DNA from: Acanthochromis polyacanthus
Lineage: Eukaryota > Chordata > Actinopteri > Pomacentridae
NCBI RefSeq assembly: GCF_021347895.1
Contig: NC_067120.1
Location: forward strand, 17,097,361-17,161,360
Direction: 5' to 3'
Length of the DNA: 64,000 nucleotides
The notes under the pieces were generated by a model. That model ran no database searches, was not told the origin of the DNA, and saw only the letters and a program-made list of their open reading frames with translations. The translations under genes were made by a program, and so were the position numbers. Positions 1 to 13,526 of the stretch are shown one piece after another (within the stretch, counting starts at the first letter, position 1; every line of letters starts with the position of its first letter).

Positions 1-3000
1 TCCTCTCAGGGGAAAGGTTGCACCAGGATAAAATAGACACGTTCAGCATTTAACACTGTTATCCAGAGATTGATAGGTTACAGGCATAACAAACAAGGAT
101 TGAGGAAGGAGCAGTGAGATAATGGAGTAGCAGACATTGTTAGAGGCCATGGAGCAGGACTGATTTTGAAGATGAACTTAGTGATGGATGTTCGCAGTGT
201 TGACTGTTCGTATGATAAGTTGGCTGGTCAAAAGTATAACTATGGTGAAGTGATGCTTCTGTCTGAGTGTTCAACCTGTTACGAACATGTGATAGTTGGC
301 ATTACAAAGTAGGTTAAGCTTTTCTCAGCCTGTAATCCTTAGTTGGTATCAGATAAGTTTCACATGCTTTCCTGTTCTTGTCTAAACTATCTGGAGCTAT
401 ATTAGACAAACCATGTTTTACCAAACTGGTTGAAATAAACACTGTAGATTATTGGCAGATAGTGTTAGACCCTGATCCATGTGTTTGGTCGTTTATGGAT
501 CTCTGTGATTCCACTATCGGGTTACCAGTCTCTGTATCCTCTCTGCAAGGCTAGTGCCCTCCTCCCTAGTGTATGAACCTGGCACGACCAGGACTGCTTG
601 GTTCTCCTTTTCCGTGCCCCATCCCCCACCAGACACAGTGATGGCACTCAGTGCCAGAGACACCCCTCCCTCCCCTCCCTTCCCTTCACCAACACTCTTC
701 TCTCCTCTCCGCCCTCCCTTCCCTCTCCGCCGCAGGCAGACCCAGGCATGGGATCTCCATCTGTGCACAAAGGAGCCTCCTCTATCTGCATACGCTGCAC
801 ATAAAAGGGCCTTTTGTCATGAGCTCTGCACACATGACCGTCCGCCTTTCACCCCGCTAGAAAAAAAGATCACTCTCTCCAGCAATCCAACCCCACCCCC
901 AACACCAGACTCAACCCCGTCCCCCGACCCCCACCCCACCAGATTTTCGTCTGCGGAGGGAGAGAGAGTGAGACAGATCTACTCTGAACTTTGTGGAATA
1001 GAGACAACCATCAGATGGAGCAGCTTCCATCGCTACTACAAAATCCCTTGTTCTCTTTCTCGTATCCTCTCGTATCTGCCTTCTCTTTCTGCCTCTTCTG
1101 GGGTCCGTGTGTGGCCTCACTATGAGGCATTATAGCATCTGCCATGCTGAAATATGAATGTGCTCCCGTTTTTGCTGCCTCCCTTCCTTTCTGCAGTCTC
1201 TGACATTTAAGGGGCATTAGTGGTTGGTTCTGTGCCAGGCTATCACCCCCCCATTACAGAGGCACAGGCTCAATTGACAGCAGTCCGCGAGCTGAGGCTT
1301 TTCTCTCCCTCTCATTTTGGTGCCTCCTGCATTTTAACCCCTCGGCCCCACGCTGCTCAGCAGAGCCGGAGGTATTTGTAATGTGTGGAGATAATGACAA
1401 AAAATTGTCTGCACACGTGACAGCCATATCAACAAGACAAGGTAGAATTCTCCGCCGTTGGGAAACAAGTGGGCTGCACGCCATTTTGGCTACTAAAGAT
1501 GACAGATATTGGTGTTGGGGGATATTGAGTCGGGGTGGGGATGGAGCAAAGACACAGAGGCAGTCGAATACACATTGTCAAGTGCACGGGTGCTGCCACA
1601 AAAAACGCTTTCCTCAGCGTTTCCTTTGAAACGCACACGGCCCTGATGCCTTGCTCGCAGCCAAACGAGTGTGGATTTTGGAAAGCCCTCTAGCTCATCT
1701 TGCTGTCGCTGCACACAGGCCTGTGGCGGAACAGAAGGATAAGATTGACTTCTCCCTCCACCACCATGTCCTCTACATGACCCTCTGCCTCTCTGAGCTG
1801 GTGTGAGAGGTCAGGGGCTGCAGTTTCCCGCATGCTGTCCACACCTTTAGGCTGATGATGATGATGGCGATGGGCGGGCCGGAGGATGTTCCACACCATC
1901 AGTGTCTGCTCACTTCAGCATAAGGAGAGCATGCACAGAGGGATCCTGAATCACAGAGTAGCATTGTAATAATTTACCATCAGTCAACTGGAGTGTTTAC
2001 CTTTTTAAGTGTCTGTGACCATAATCATGAGAAACATGGCTGCTCCTCCTGCAAAAATATTACAATAATGATTATAATGGCAACGATAGCAGTAATAATA
2101 ATATCCCCCCCCCCACACACACACACACACAAACACACATTTACCCTGAAATACAACTCAAATGTTATTTATATTAAAAATCACACAACTTTTAGCTTTT
2201 CCAGGAAAAACACTACAACATATGACACAAAATATTTATACAACTTCAAGTACACATTCCCTTGCTGTATCCCAGTACATCCAGGATACACACCAACCAG
2301 TTGTCAGCACACAGGATTACATAAAGAACATCTGCGTACACACAAAGGTCCAGGCTTATGGAAGCAACCCCTTAATACAACGTGCTTGTCCTCAGATGAC
2401 CAAGCTCTTTATTGCCTTTGCACACTCCTCTAATGGCCACAGAGATACCAGAGAGTAATAGAATAAGTCACTGTATCTGTACGAACTAATTTGTCTGCTT
2501 AAAGCCAGTGCACGAAACAATGTTTATGCACTGCAACATACAGAAATGTCTCTTTAAAATAAATTGTCATTAAATTGAGTGTCTACATACTGCAAATATG
2601 GACATGAAAGAAGTACAAAAGGGAAGACTTTTTTTATTTAATGAAAGGTGCAGTGTATAGTTTTAGACATATATCATGTTGGCATGAGGTTTGTTTTCTC
2701 TGAAAAGTGAAGCATGCCTGAAACACATATTATTTTGATATTATTAAAATATTTTTTTGCAGGAATTGAAAGAGCTAGTAAATTTGCAGAAATAGCCCAT
2801 GGAGTATATAACCTCTGTTTATGCAGCTATCCAGTGAAGCGCTTCTTTTCTCCCACATAAATGAATATCCATCTGTTAATAACATTACACATATGAATTA
2901 TAGGATGTGGAATCTGTGTAATCAGTGTTTTCATTTGTGACACTTTCAAAAATCTATATCAGGGCAGTGTGCCTTGGAAAGGAGTCCCACATATTTTTAG

Positions 3001-4180
3001 CTCTGCAAAGAAACAGATATGAAGCTCGTTAAATGGCATTGCTGAATAGGGAATTGGGCAATTGTCTGGAATATTTCCTTCCTTACTTGTTGTCTTCCAG
3101 TGAAGCTGTTGTACACCTAAGCTAATATCACAGTTATAATCAGAAGTTAGAAAGTGCTGTGGAGTGACTCAGGGGCTGCAGGCTCAGGGGGAAGGAGGAG
3201 AGCACGTTTATGAATTGGATAAAGTGTATTAGGTGCGTGTTTTGCTGTCCTCAGTAGAGTAAGGATGCCAGACGGAGTGTGTGAGATAACAGAACAGAAC
3301 ACATAAAGTGTTGGTTGAGGCAGCGAACCGCTGAGTGCGTATGGCTCGGCTGCTGGACTCCTTGCAGCCCGGCGGCGCAGACACAGGCGTTGTGACGTGG
3401 CCCCTAAAATGCCAGGACTGCACACCCCTGGCTTAGTGATGAGGAAGGATAAAAACGAAATGGCCAAAGCTGTTTAAAGTAGGTACTAGCAGCCCCCAGG
3501 GGGAAACTGCAATGGGAGAGTTCAGGTATGTAAAAGTCTGACACAGCTAGTCGAGTGAACAGAGAAGGAGAATGTACTTTATATTATTATCATTACATGT
3601 CATTGAATTTTGAGAATTTGTCCCGGCACCTCAGTTAACTTAGTGCCGTAGATCAGTATTCTCACAGTGCAGTTTCTCTGACACTAGATTACACTCAGTG
3701 ATATGACTCTAAAATGATACCCAGTTTTTCTCTTGTGATTTCCATAATACCATTAGTATTACAATTAATATAGAATCACGAAAAAGAGCTTTCAATCTGA
3801 ATATTTTCGTCATTTTTAAGTTCATATTTCTTATAAATTCATTGAAACCATGTGCTATGCTTCTGCTGTGATGTAGTATTGACATCTTCAGACTTTTACA
3901 GTGAAGTTAAATCAGCATAGCAAAAAAGTACGTGGAAACATTCAAGTAATTAATAGTAATATTTAAAAAAAATTAAAGATATGTGCAGGATCCACTGTGT
4001 AATCTGAAAATCCTAGTATATTTATTTTCTCTTGTTCATATCAGCTTAACATGTTTAAAGTTTGATAAGCAAAATGTTGAAGTGGTCACAGTTTACAGTT
4101 CAAGCATTAACCTAAAGAAATTGCTTTAATTTACTTTTAATGCATTGTTATCAAAAGTTCCATTCCTAAAATTACTGATG
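1..4180. other. Intergenic DNA, no gene recognised
   Basis: I see no exon with convincing coding sequence or paired splice sites. Positions 640-740 and 860-960 are pyrimidine-rich and stay open in several frames because stop codons are scarce there, not because they look like a protein. An (AC)n microsatellite preceded by a C run lies at about 2105-2131. From about 2,450 the DNA becomes AT-rich. Confidence 0.6.
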
Positions 4181-4462
4181 CCGTAGGTGGATTTCCTGCC
4201 TGAGCTGCCCTCGTTCGAGGCTGCCATATGAAAGCGGACCTGATCCAGGACAATATGTCTGGCTGTTGAGGGGTTGCCAGAAGTGGTTGTTAGTTACAGT
4301 TAGGGCGCGTCCCTCCTAGGATAGGTTGTCCACTCTGAGGTCTGATATCGAATAGGTCCATAATTTCCAGCGTATTCCCAGGATAAACTCTCCTTTGCTC
4401 TTTTTCTCCCTGTGTCTCTCTTCCTCCTTTTCTTCCTTCCGAATCCTGTGAGAAACAGTGAG
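4181..4462 (+). other. GC-richer island ending in a strong splice donor
   Basis: This block is clearly less AT-rich than the DNA on either side. It ends in a near-perfect 5' splice site, with the exon side ending AGTGAG at 4462 and GTGAGT starting at 4463. A pyrimidine tract at about 4390-4440 precedes an AG at 4457-4458, but that would leave only a 4-base exon, so the block would have to be a first exon or a chance match. No protein is recognised. It could equally be a conserved regulatory element. Confidence 0.25.
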
Positions 4463-7400
4463 GTGAGTTAATTCCTGCTTTTAAAAGAAGTCTTTATTCC
4501 TTTATTCTTGTTAAGATGAATTGAACATGTGTACATGATGTATCCACAAATTCTCTTTCTTTCAAATATGACTTTTAAATTATCTAAAACACACCTCAAG
4601 AATTCTTCTGATGTGTTTGATTTGTTTAACACGAAGGCACTAGATCAAAAGCTAACTGAGAGATGCTTGGCACATATAAAAATCAGTGTTCTGCTTTGCT
4701 TTTTAACATAAGACAACACTTCAACTGAAGTTGATTTAACAATATTTCAACAGAAATAAATACAAATAAATCAAATGATAACTGCGTTTATAAGCAATGA
4801 AGTGATTAAAAATATGCATTGTTTTAAAATGTTCCACCGTATGATTATGGGAAAAAATAGATATTTATAACTCCATAAAGTGTAATATTTAAAATCGAAA
4901 TCGGAAAGCTAAAATTCTGTTTTCAGTTTTATCAGAGATTTATCTTCAAAAACTTAACTTGTGTCTGTAGTTTGCTGTGATTGAAATCCCTTAACTTTAG
5001 AAAGTTCATAATAAACTGTTTTGTTAGGTATAGTTTTCCATGAATCTTAGTAAAATGTTAGTGTGTGATTTTTAACAGGCAAAGAATTTTTAACAAAGTT
5101 GTATATGTGCTACGGTGTAATTATAATTTTTTGCAGAAGCAAAAATTAACATAATAGAAAGACAATGAAAATTAGGTTTGTTTTATAGCACTAAACCTAT
5201 ATATTTAATACATTATTAGATATTTGTCAAAATAAAATCTGTATCATTGACATTTTAGTTTTAACAATAAGTTGCTCTTTCACCTAATAAGGAAGCTAAA
5301 GTGGAAGAAAATCGAGCTATGTATTTTACAACAATGAATTAAATTAGAGTTAAATATTCTACATTTTTGCTAAAATTATTGTTTAGATTTTTTTAGTTTC
5401 TTTCTTTTGTATATTTGTTTGTTTTATATGATAAATTAGCTCAGCGTTTAATACGAAAGCAACCAGAAGCTTTTTAATCCAAAACCAGAACATATTTCAC
5501 TAAATGGGATAAACCTAATACATGGACGTTTTGTCTTCAAATACCAAAATGCATTCTACTACTGTTTTAATTATGCATCATCAAATATGGGCTTAGCTGT
5601 AATATCTAGAGGTGTTATATGTGAACATAACTTGTGGAAAAACTTGAACATGACCTTGATCTTGGAAACACACACCAGCCTTAAACTCTTCTGTGTTCTG
5701 TGCTCACTGAACTGATGTTGCATTTCATTTCAGAGAGAGCTGTAAATGATCTGATTACAAGCAGAAATTTTTAAAAAAATTGCGAATGCGAATTATGTTT
5801 CATAATAACTTTTTTCTGACTTGCTTTTCCTGGACACGCAGGGTTAAGTAAGCTCCGCACGGCAGTTTGCTTTCACCTCTCTGCTGAGGCAAACGTAATG
5901 TTCGAGTAGCACAGAGTTTGTGAAGAAACTCTTCCTTTCCTCCTCCTTTTATTATCCAGGACATCACTATTATCATCATTTAATATATATAGAACATCAC
6001 TACTGCGCATGTCTTGTGTCCACCATTTTGTAGTGAGAACTTTATTGCACATGCATCCATTTTATGAGCTTCAATCGAACACGTTCTTTTAAGTCGGAGG
6101 CCTTCAAAAAAATGCATTTAAATTAATCATGTTTAGTGAGAAAGTTATACTCATTTCAAATGTTCGTACACGGATGATGCACAGCCTGCTAATGCGAGTC
6201 TTTCATTTTTGAACCTGAGTGCATTGCAGCTGCAAATACTGTGCAGTTATAAAACGGAATCATTTATTTATGTTTGTTCAGACAGCAATAATTTTGTTCA
6301 AGCTGTGGTGCACCTTGCAGTGATTCCCTTCATTCCTTGTCTGTGTGCGCAAGTGTGGATGTGTCAGACGGAGGAGAAAGTGGCGGTCACAGTCGACTGC
6401 CTAAGGTGACTAGCGGGGTCAGAGGTCAGGCTGTGTTAATAAGATGTGATGTGCTGCCCTGGGACCTCAGTCCCATGAGGGATAACCCCCTAATCGGCAT
6501 TAGTTAATGTGTTAGTAATCTTTACCTTCTTAAAGCAAACAGCAGTGGAACATTCAATGGACTCGCTTGGCCTCCCATGTAACACTTTTGACCTCGGGGT
6601 CATGGCCTTTGTTCCCTGCTCGATGGGGAGTGCCCTCAAAGGTCTCGGGTGTAATAGAGAAGTTGTTTAGACACGTGCAGGGCTTAAGCAAGACCACCTC
6701 ATAGACTCTGCTCCTGCTCCTGGAGAGTATAAAGTCTTCCTGGTATTGAAGGGATACTTTGTGGTTAGCTTTTATCCCCTTGACTAAGTCCATTAGAATA
6801 TCTATGTGTTTTTATATGCCACATATCATGTCTCGATGTTGATGTAGCAGTGGTTGCTGACCAAGCACTGAGAAATCCCTCTCTCACTCCCCCCGCAAAC
6901 TTCCTAATGCCTCCTTGATGTTTGCAAATGCCTAAGTGCAAATATTGTTTGTCTTTGTGGATCCCCTGCCCACTTCACTCCCATATTACTGCTACTCTTT
7001 CCTTCAGTATTGGGAAAGAGACTTCCAGAAAAACTGTGTCTTTTTAATATGTCATCATCCTGTCCACATATCTGAACTCACATCTGATGCATAATGTTTC
7101 CCCACGACAGACGAATGCCTTTTAAAACACCCAAATATGTGTTCACTGTGTTTTCCTCGCTGCTAAAGACCACAGCATGGTCATTAGCATAATCGACATG
7201 AGACTGACAGTTTATTCAAGGCACTGATATGCAGCAAATTATTTTGGGAAGATAAATCTAATTATTTTTTCCAGAAATTCCATACATATGCACTGCATTT
7301 ATATAGATATTTTTTTCACTTTGTTTATTTTAACCTTTTTTTAAAAAAAACATGTTTAGTCCTCTGCAAATGATTCTCAATGTGCTTTTTGCATTTTTCT

Positions 7401-8300
7401 CAAAGATACAAAGGATTAGATTTTTGAATATTACAGATTTCATTAGTTATCTGATGCTTTTTGGCTAAATCCACAAACTGTTTTGCAGCTTGCAATGTTT
7501 TTGTTTCTAAAAATCATTGTCAAATGGTGTGGAGCAGAGTCTATAACATGGCGCCATCTGCCATTTTGTTTCACATCGCATTATCAATTGGCCTGATTGA
7601 CTGATTTTTGTAGCACCCACATGTAGCAGGCACGTGCTGCAGAGGAAAGGCTGTCCTTCACCTACTTCTTTTAATTATGTAAATTTAAGAGCAGCTACAT
7701 TTTTGTGTTACTGTGAGGATTCATCAAATGTTCGTCTTTTTTCGATCATTTAATCGGAAGAAAAATATCGGGAGTAGTAAGACAAAGCAAAACTATTGAA
7801 GGTGCTTGCGCTGCTTCAACTTCGTGCCCTTCAGCTGTTGATTTAGTCACTTTAAAAAGTCTGTTTTTTTTAAATTACGATGATTTGCAAAACTGCAAAA
7901 TTAAGACACGATAAGGAATTGCTGAACAAAACAGAGGAACAGTGTAGAGGTGCACAGAGGTAAGAGTTGGCACCAAACCCCAAAACCAAAACTGTTCCCT
8001 CAAAAGTTTAGTCTGCACACTAAGCATAAATTCACAAAGTATGCCTCTCTAAAACATCCACATTTAATCCTTAGAGTTCTCACATGTTTTGTTTCATGAT
8101 CCAAGTTATTCCCAGAATTAGGCTTCTTAATGTATAGACATGGCAGCTTTATACATTGAAACCGTAATGAAGTCATGGGTTTCTCAATTGGCTGAAACAC
8201 ATGGTGAGATGTGACGTATAACTGCACTCCTTCTAATAGGATTCTATAGCTCGTGCCAATGTAGACGCCTCGACTGAGCTCGTATCTCATTTAGGGCAAG
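4463..8300. other. AT-rich intergenic DNA
   Basis: The stretch from 4,480 to about 5,800 is very AT-rich, with many A and T runs. No gene or recognisable transposon is visible. A DR1 nuclear-receptor motif at 6416-6428 is listed separately. Confidence 0.55.
6416..6428 (+). promoter_or_regulatory. DR1 nuclear-receptor motif
   Basis: The sequence reads GGGTCA, one spacer base G, then AGGTCA, a textbook direct repeat with spacing 1. DR1 sites are bound by PPAR/RXR, HNF4, COUP-TF and RXR dimers. The next 100 bases contain ATTA/TAAT homeodomain cores, which would suit a distal enhancer. Position is the only link to ppara, whose coding sequence starts about 47 kb downstream. A 12-base motif can occur by chance. 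Confidence 0.4.
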
Positions 8301-9962
8301 AGAACTACGAGAACAAATAAATCGCAGCCCAACCGTTTTCTGAACTTTGTTAGTGTAAATAAAGCTCGAATTTTCCCCTCACTGTCTGCACAACGTCTTT
8401 AGCCACCTGTGTTTTTTTTTTTACTGAAACCTGCCGAGCAAAGAGGAGCACAGAGGGGAGAATAGTTTTTGTGGAGTCCAGTCTGTGTGCTGCTGTAGTG
8501 AGGAAGAAAGCCGGAGAGGAACGGGGTGGTGGCCGAGCTATGAAAGCAGCCCTCACAAACTGTGCAGCCTGAAGCAGAAGCAGCCATGTTAGACAAATGT
8601 GAGTGAGCGTGAGCCCCACTAATAATGCAGTGCACTCCAAAAACCGACAGAAAGTTTTCACAGAGTAAAAGTAAAGAAAAGTTTCACCCCCACCTTTTTT
8701 CTCTCATTGTCTCTGCTTAGGCATGTAGTCCCCTCTTGCCCTCTTTAATTCTCAGCAGTTTATAAAGCAGAAATGAAATCAAAATAGTTCCTCAGTAACA
8801 GATACACTTTACATATCCCCTTCCTCCTTTTCTTCCCTCATAGAGCTCCTGTCGTTCAAGGCCGAGGGGAAAAAGTTAAAGCCACGAGCTCTGCCTTTGC
8901 AGTTTTTAGAACCAGAGCCAAAAGAGGCAGGAAGTTGTTGTACAATAGCGTTACAGTAATCTGCCACAAATGGAAAAAGCCAAATGCTGATCGCCGAGTA
9001 GAGAAGGTGGCAGAACAGACAGAAAGAGGGAGGGAGGGACAGAAGGGGAGAGAAAGAGAGCTAGCGTGTGTGAGAATAATCAATACAATCTAAGATGGTG
9101 GAAACAGCCCTGTTGTTTAGGTCTCCCCCTCCACTTCCCTCTCTGACTCACTTCATGTAAATCACTGCATGGATTTGGTTTGAACAAATTATCTAGATCG
9201 TCATGTTGTCTGTCTTTTTTTTCCTTCCTCTACTCTATTTTAAAAAGGGACAGATCAGCATCTCTGGGGGGGTTTCACTAATTTTTTTCTCTGAACTGTT
9301 GAATGTTGAATACCGGGCAAGTGGCAGCTGTTTTTCCTCGAGGAAAAGCAGCCGAGTCTCACCCAGAAATGCTTATCAGCCTTTTGACTTTGTGCCAAAA
9401 TAGCTGCAAGGGTTCAGCTTCAGCGTTCGGCTCTGCTTTGTGACAGAGCCCGGGCGAGGAGGAGGAGGGTCCTAGCTCGCCGTTCTTTGCCACATGTTAG
9501 AGAATTTAACACTCTCTGCACTTTTCTTTTCCCCTATGCATTACGGTGTGTGTGTGTGTGTGTCCGATCTATTGTACGCGTTCACGCTCGTCACCGTGGC
9601 ATGCCAAAGAGTTAATGCACTCCGAGAGTGTGTGTGCTCCTCTCAGTGTGTGCTCCCAAGTCTGCTGGAGCGACAAGAGCTCCACTACAGTAAGAGATCA
9701 GGTTAATAATTCAGCAATGCTCTCAGAAGTGTTGCATATTTCAAGGATCTTTCAGCAGGGCAGTCCACTCTGAATGACTGTGTATTTCCCCCTTTTTCCC
9801 TGCTTTTCTTTTCACTAGTTGATATAGTTGATGAGGTACTGTATAGTGTATCCCAGTATGGCGTGTGAGTGTGAGCACTGCGTCTGCGCACTGCTGGAGG
9901 AGTGGATTTCTGTGTCATTCTTCTTCCTCCACCCCTCCCACATTTAGTGCTTTCCTCCCTCC

Positions 9963-9994
<32 letters not shown>

Positions 9995-11464
9995 TCCTTC
10001 TGTGTCTCCGTCTCCCACCCATCTTATGCTCCCTCCCTTCCTCCCTCCTCTTCCCCCGTCTCCAGTGCAAATACAGTTCTTGGCCGTGTTGGACATGTGA
10101 TGAAAAAGTGACTGGTTCGCGCGCTCCGCTGCACCTCCTATTTCATCATCAGTGGAGCTTTTCTCTCCTTCACTGTGTGCTCGCTGTCTCCTCCTCTCGT
10201 CCTCTCTCTCTCCCTCTTCTTTTTCTCTCTCTGTTTCGGTTGCTCCCCTCTTTCTGCTCCAGCCACACGCAAGGGGGAGACTTAAGCTCTACGAGGGAAA
10301 AAAAAAAAGAAAAAAAGTCTGCTGCTATTTCTACAGTCAGGGCCTCCCCACAGCCCGCCCTTCCATAGACGGAGCTTTTTTTCACTCACTACTGGCTGGA
10401 TTTTAACCCTCTGCCTCCAACTAGCTGCACAGCAGCTCTGCAAAACCTGGCAACAAGTTGCTTTTTAGGGGCCTTTTCTTACTTTTGCCGCATTGATTTT
10501 TGCACCCCTTTGGATTTTGGCACTGTTTCATCTGTTTTCCTGTAATTTATTTTCTAAAAATGTACTGCGTCTTCCTGTTTTTTTTTCTTTGCTGGTGGGT
10601 TTCTAGTAGTATTTATTTGGTTTCTCTCTTTTTGGATGGAAATTTGTCAAGGTGGCGTTTCTCAGTGTGATGGGCCTTGATCCACCTGGAGTGCCAGGGT
10701 GCCATTTCTGACGGGTAACCTGCTTGTGGTGGTCTCGTGGTCTGGATGACCACTGTGGATGACAATCAGAGAATGTGACCAGCGTCTAACCGCAGTGCAC
10801 ATATGTGTTTTAAAGAAATGTCCGCGATCAGCGCCAGTGACCGGCGTGAAGTACCGCACCTTCTACGTCTTTACTCTCTGTTGCTCCTTCTATTTCCCTT
10901 CCATGTCCTCTCTTTCGCTGTCTCTCTGTGTCTCTCTCTCACCCTTGTTCTCTCTCTTTCACACCGACTCGCTCTCCTAACACGGGAATGAGTGGTGTGC
11001 TGAGCCGGAGCTCTTTCTGGGACAGGTGCCAGCTGCAAACAAAAGACATTAAAAGGCAATGAGAGGAGAAAAAAATTGTAAAATGTAAAATGTCAGCTGT
11101 AGCCCCGCATGTTGTGTCTCTACATGACCGATTTGTGCTGTTATTGCATGTGTGTATGAAGTATGAAAACTGATGTTGTGACCGAAGCTGTTGGTAAGAC
11201 AGAGGTTTGAATACTTTGCCACACTTATTCTAGTGAAGGCATTTCATTCGGGAAGAGGGAGGGAGTAATGTGGGAGACCAGCATATAGACTGCTGAATTA
11301 TTCATGTGCTCAGCCAAGGCTGTGACTGGACTGGTTGTGCTATTTGCATGCATCAGACATGCTGTTTGTCTGTTTGCTAACATTCCTCATTCAAAGACTT
11401 GTTAACTAGCAGACGGGCTTAGCTGGAGCCTTGCAGACAGCCTCATGGCCTCCTATTGTTTCAG
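8301..11464. other. GC-richer, pyrimidine-rich region, possible upstream promoter zone
   Basis: Base composition rises compared with the AT-rich DNA on the left. Short CpG-bearing patches occur near 9430-9480, 10110-10125 and 10825-10870. A (GT)n tract lies at 9545-9562, a (CT)n tract at about 9969-9993, and long C/T stretches at 9930-10060 and 10180-10260. A promoter for the exon-like blocks that begin at 11,465 could lie here, but I see no TATA box and no clear first exon. Confidence 0.3.
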
Positions 11465-11562
11465 GCCTCACCAGGCCTGGACCCAGCTGGTGGCAGGGAA
11501 GCCGGGCAGCCTTGAGCTTGGGGCTGAGACTGTGAGGCTGAAAGAGGAGAGTGAGTCTGGAG
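11465..11562 (+). ncRNA. Candidate exon of let-7 host transcript (98 bp)
   Basis: A pyrimidine-rich acceptor ending TTGTTTCAG at 11464 opens this block, and a strong donor (CTGGAG then GTGAGA) closes it at 11562. The 133-bp gap to the next candidate exon is a typical short fish intron, itself ending in a good tract (CTCCTCTTCTTGACAG). In the frame of the downstream ATG at 11700 this exon ends with an in-frame TGA, which would make that ATG the first in its frame. No homology is recognised. Transcription is inferred from splice signals only. Confidence 0.4.
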
Positions 11563-11695
11563 GTGAGACCGACCCGGGCGCTCAGGCAGGAGCTGAGGCT
11601 GAGGCACGGCTCTGAACGGGACAGTCTGAGGGAAATCACTGGGTCTTGCAAGAAGCACCAAACGGGCTCTTATGGCTTTCTCCTCTTCTTGACAG

Positions 11696-11773
11696 AGATA
11701 TGGATCAAAGCGGGAAGACCTGCCGAAATTCACATCTCGACCGGACATTTACCATCTTTCCTCTCAAAAATTG
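11696..11773 (+). ncRNA. Candidate exon with strong-Kozak ATG (possible small ORF start)
   Basis: The acceptor (TTCTTGACAG) ends at 11695, and the donor, with TTG on the exon side followed by GTGAGTA, starts at 11774. An ATG at 11700 has G at -3 and G at +4, a strong initiation context, and stays open to the exon end (24 codons plus 2 bases). Joined to 19,152-19,220 and 26,084-26,214, the frame continues to a TGA at 26,130-26,132 and gives a 63-residue ORF starting MDQSGKTCRN. I do not recognise the protein. An ORF this short can be chance, and the transcript could simply be the non-coding let-7 host. Confidence 0.4.
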
Positions 11774-11791
11774 GTGAGTAATATCTGCTCC

Positions 11792-11831
<40 letters not shown>

Positions 11832-13488
11832 TGCGTGGTTTCGGAGGAAGTTTATCCGTGTATTTACATTTTAGGCTTCCAGTGTTTAACAGGCTCGCTG
11901 TTCAAATAAACATGTGATGCAGTTGGGGTTCTTGCACAAAGTTTCTTTTCACCTGAGCGTGCATTTGTACATCTAAATCCAAAACCCTTCGTGCACATGT
12001 AGCTCAGAAACACATACAATAGCACATATCCCAACATCAGCGACTGCTCCTTTAACTTTAAGAACATTTTTTGCTAACTTTCCTGCAACATTCCTGCAGA
12101 AACCCGATTCATAATTTGCAATGCAAAAACATAAGCCATAAATAGCACTTTGATTGCTAGTGGGATAATCCTGCTTCGTGGTAATCAGTGGATGAGTGGA
12201 AGGCCACAGTTGTGGAGGTATTTCATAGGAGTGATGCGGTCCGGGCTTTGTATGCACTATATGAAGAGAAGTACGTGGTGTACTGATCGTTTTGATCAGT
12301 TTCGCAATTTTTATAGCGTGAATGTCGGCTGAATTTCTACGAGAATATTCGGTAAAATGTAGCATTTCTTTGAATTTGAGGATTTGCGGGTAGGATTTGC
12401 CAAACTTCTTTTTCGTTTAAGACGAATAGACACTAAATATAAAACAGCCGAACACTTACCAGTCACTTTGCTTATGTATACATAATCGTAATGTTAATCA
12501 CATATTTTCTGTGTGTGTATGTGGATCTACATCTTACATCTGTGAAGGCGGGATTTTACAGGTTTTATGCTTTTACATAATAACATTTTGTGACAAGTGC
12601 ATTCAAGCTTCTTGAAAATGCTTTTGTAATTACACTGATACACATGAAAACGCCCGCTTGTTTTTATTTGAAGGAAGAAAAAAAACATTTAAGAGCAATT
12701 AATCTGGGTAAACGGTCATAAAACAATTCCGCAAAAGCAAAAATGTTTTATGAATGCTTGTAAATTTGACTTTAGCGAAGTTATTTTGAACAAAATACTA
12801 ATTTCCTTCAGCTTAGGTAGTTAATGGTTAATTTGATCAAAATAATGGAAAATCTGAGTTACATATGTGTATGAGACATTGATGTGGTAAATTACAATCC
12901 CCAGTTCTATTCATAATATTTAGCTTGTAGTATTGTGTTACCAAATACTACAGCATTCACTATTTTCAAATATCTTCTTTCATAAATGTGGCAAATTTGC
13001 AGTTTTTAGAAGGAAATCTTCCCTCCCTGGGCCATATTGTGGTTTGGTTTTTCTGATGTGTGCTCAGATGTTAGACTGCTTGTCAGGGTCTGTAGCAGTG
13101 AGGACTTTTTTTTGAAGGGCAAAGCCAACCTGATATTGCTCAAAGTTTCCAGGTGATTCAAGATTTAGGTCGAGCTTTTCTATACATTAACGGTTGTATT
13201 CATTCACATGAATATGAGCTCTGCTTAACTAGCTGTGAACACATGGCTTTGGCTGGCAGAGTATCATGCTACTCCACCCCTAAGGCCTTTTTGGCAGTGG
13301 ATGGCAAAAGTCCAGGGGAAGGTTGCATGTTGAGAGGCAGATGGCAGGGTGGTGAGCGAGTTCAGTGTTGTCTCTTTCTGTAAAAGTATACCTGAGCAGG
13401 ACAACAGCCTTGTAGAACCCACAGAGAGGCTTGTTGTGCACTGAAGCAAACTTTAGCTTTAATGCAGCTGTATAGAAAAGCCCATAAT

Positions 13489-13526
<38 letters not shown>

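Noticed and set aside
554..1135. 193-codon open frame on the + strand
   Set aside because: The region is C/T-rich and open in several frames on both strands at once. The translation is low-complexity Pro/Ser with no domain and there are no matching splice sites.
9865..10368. 167-codon frame rich in Ser and Leu
   Set aside because: Translation of a C/T-rich tract including a (CT)n microsatellite; open frames result from base composition.
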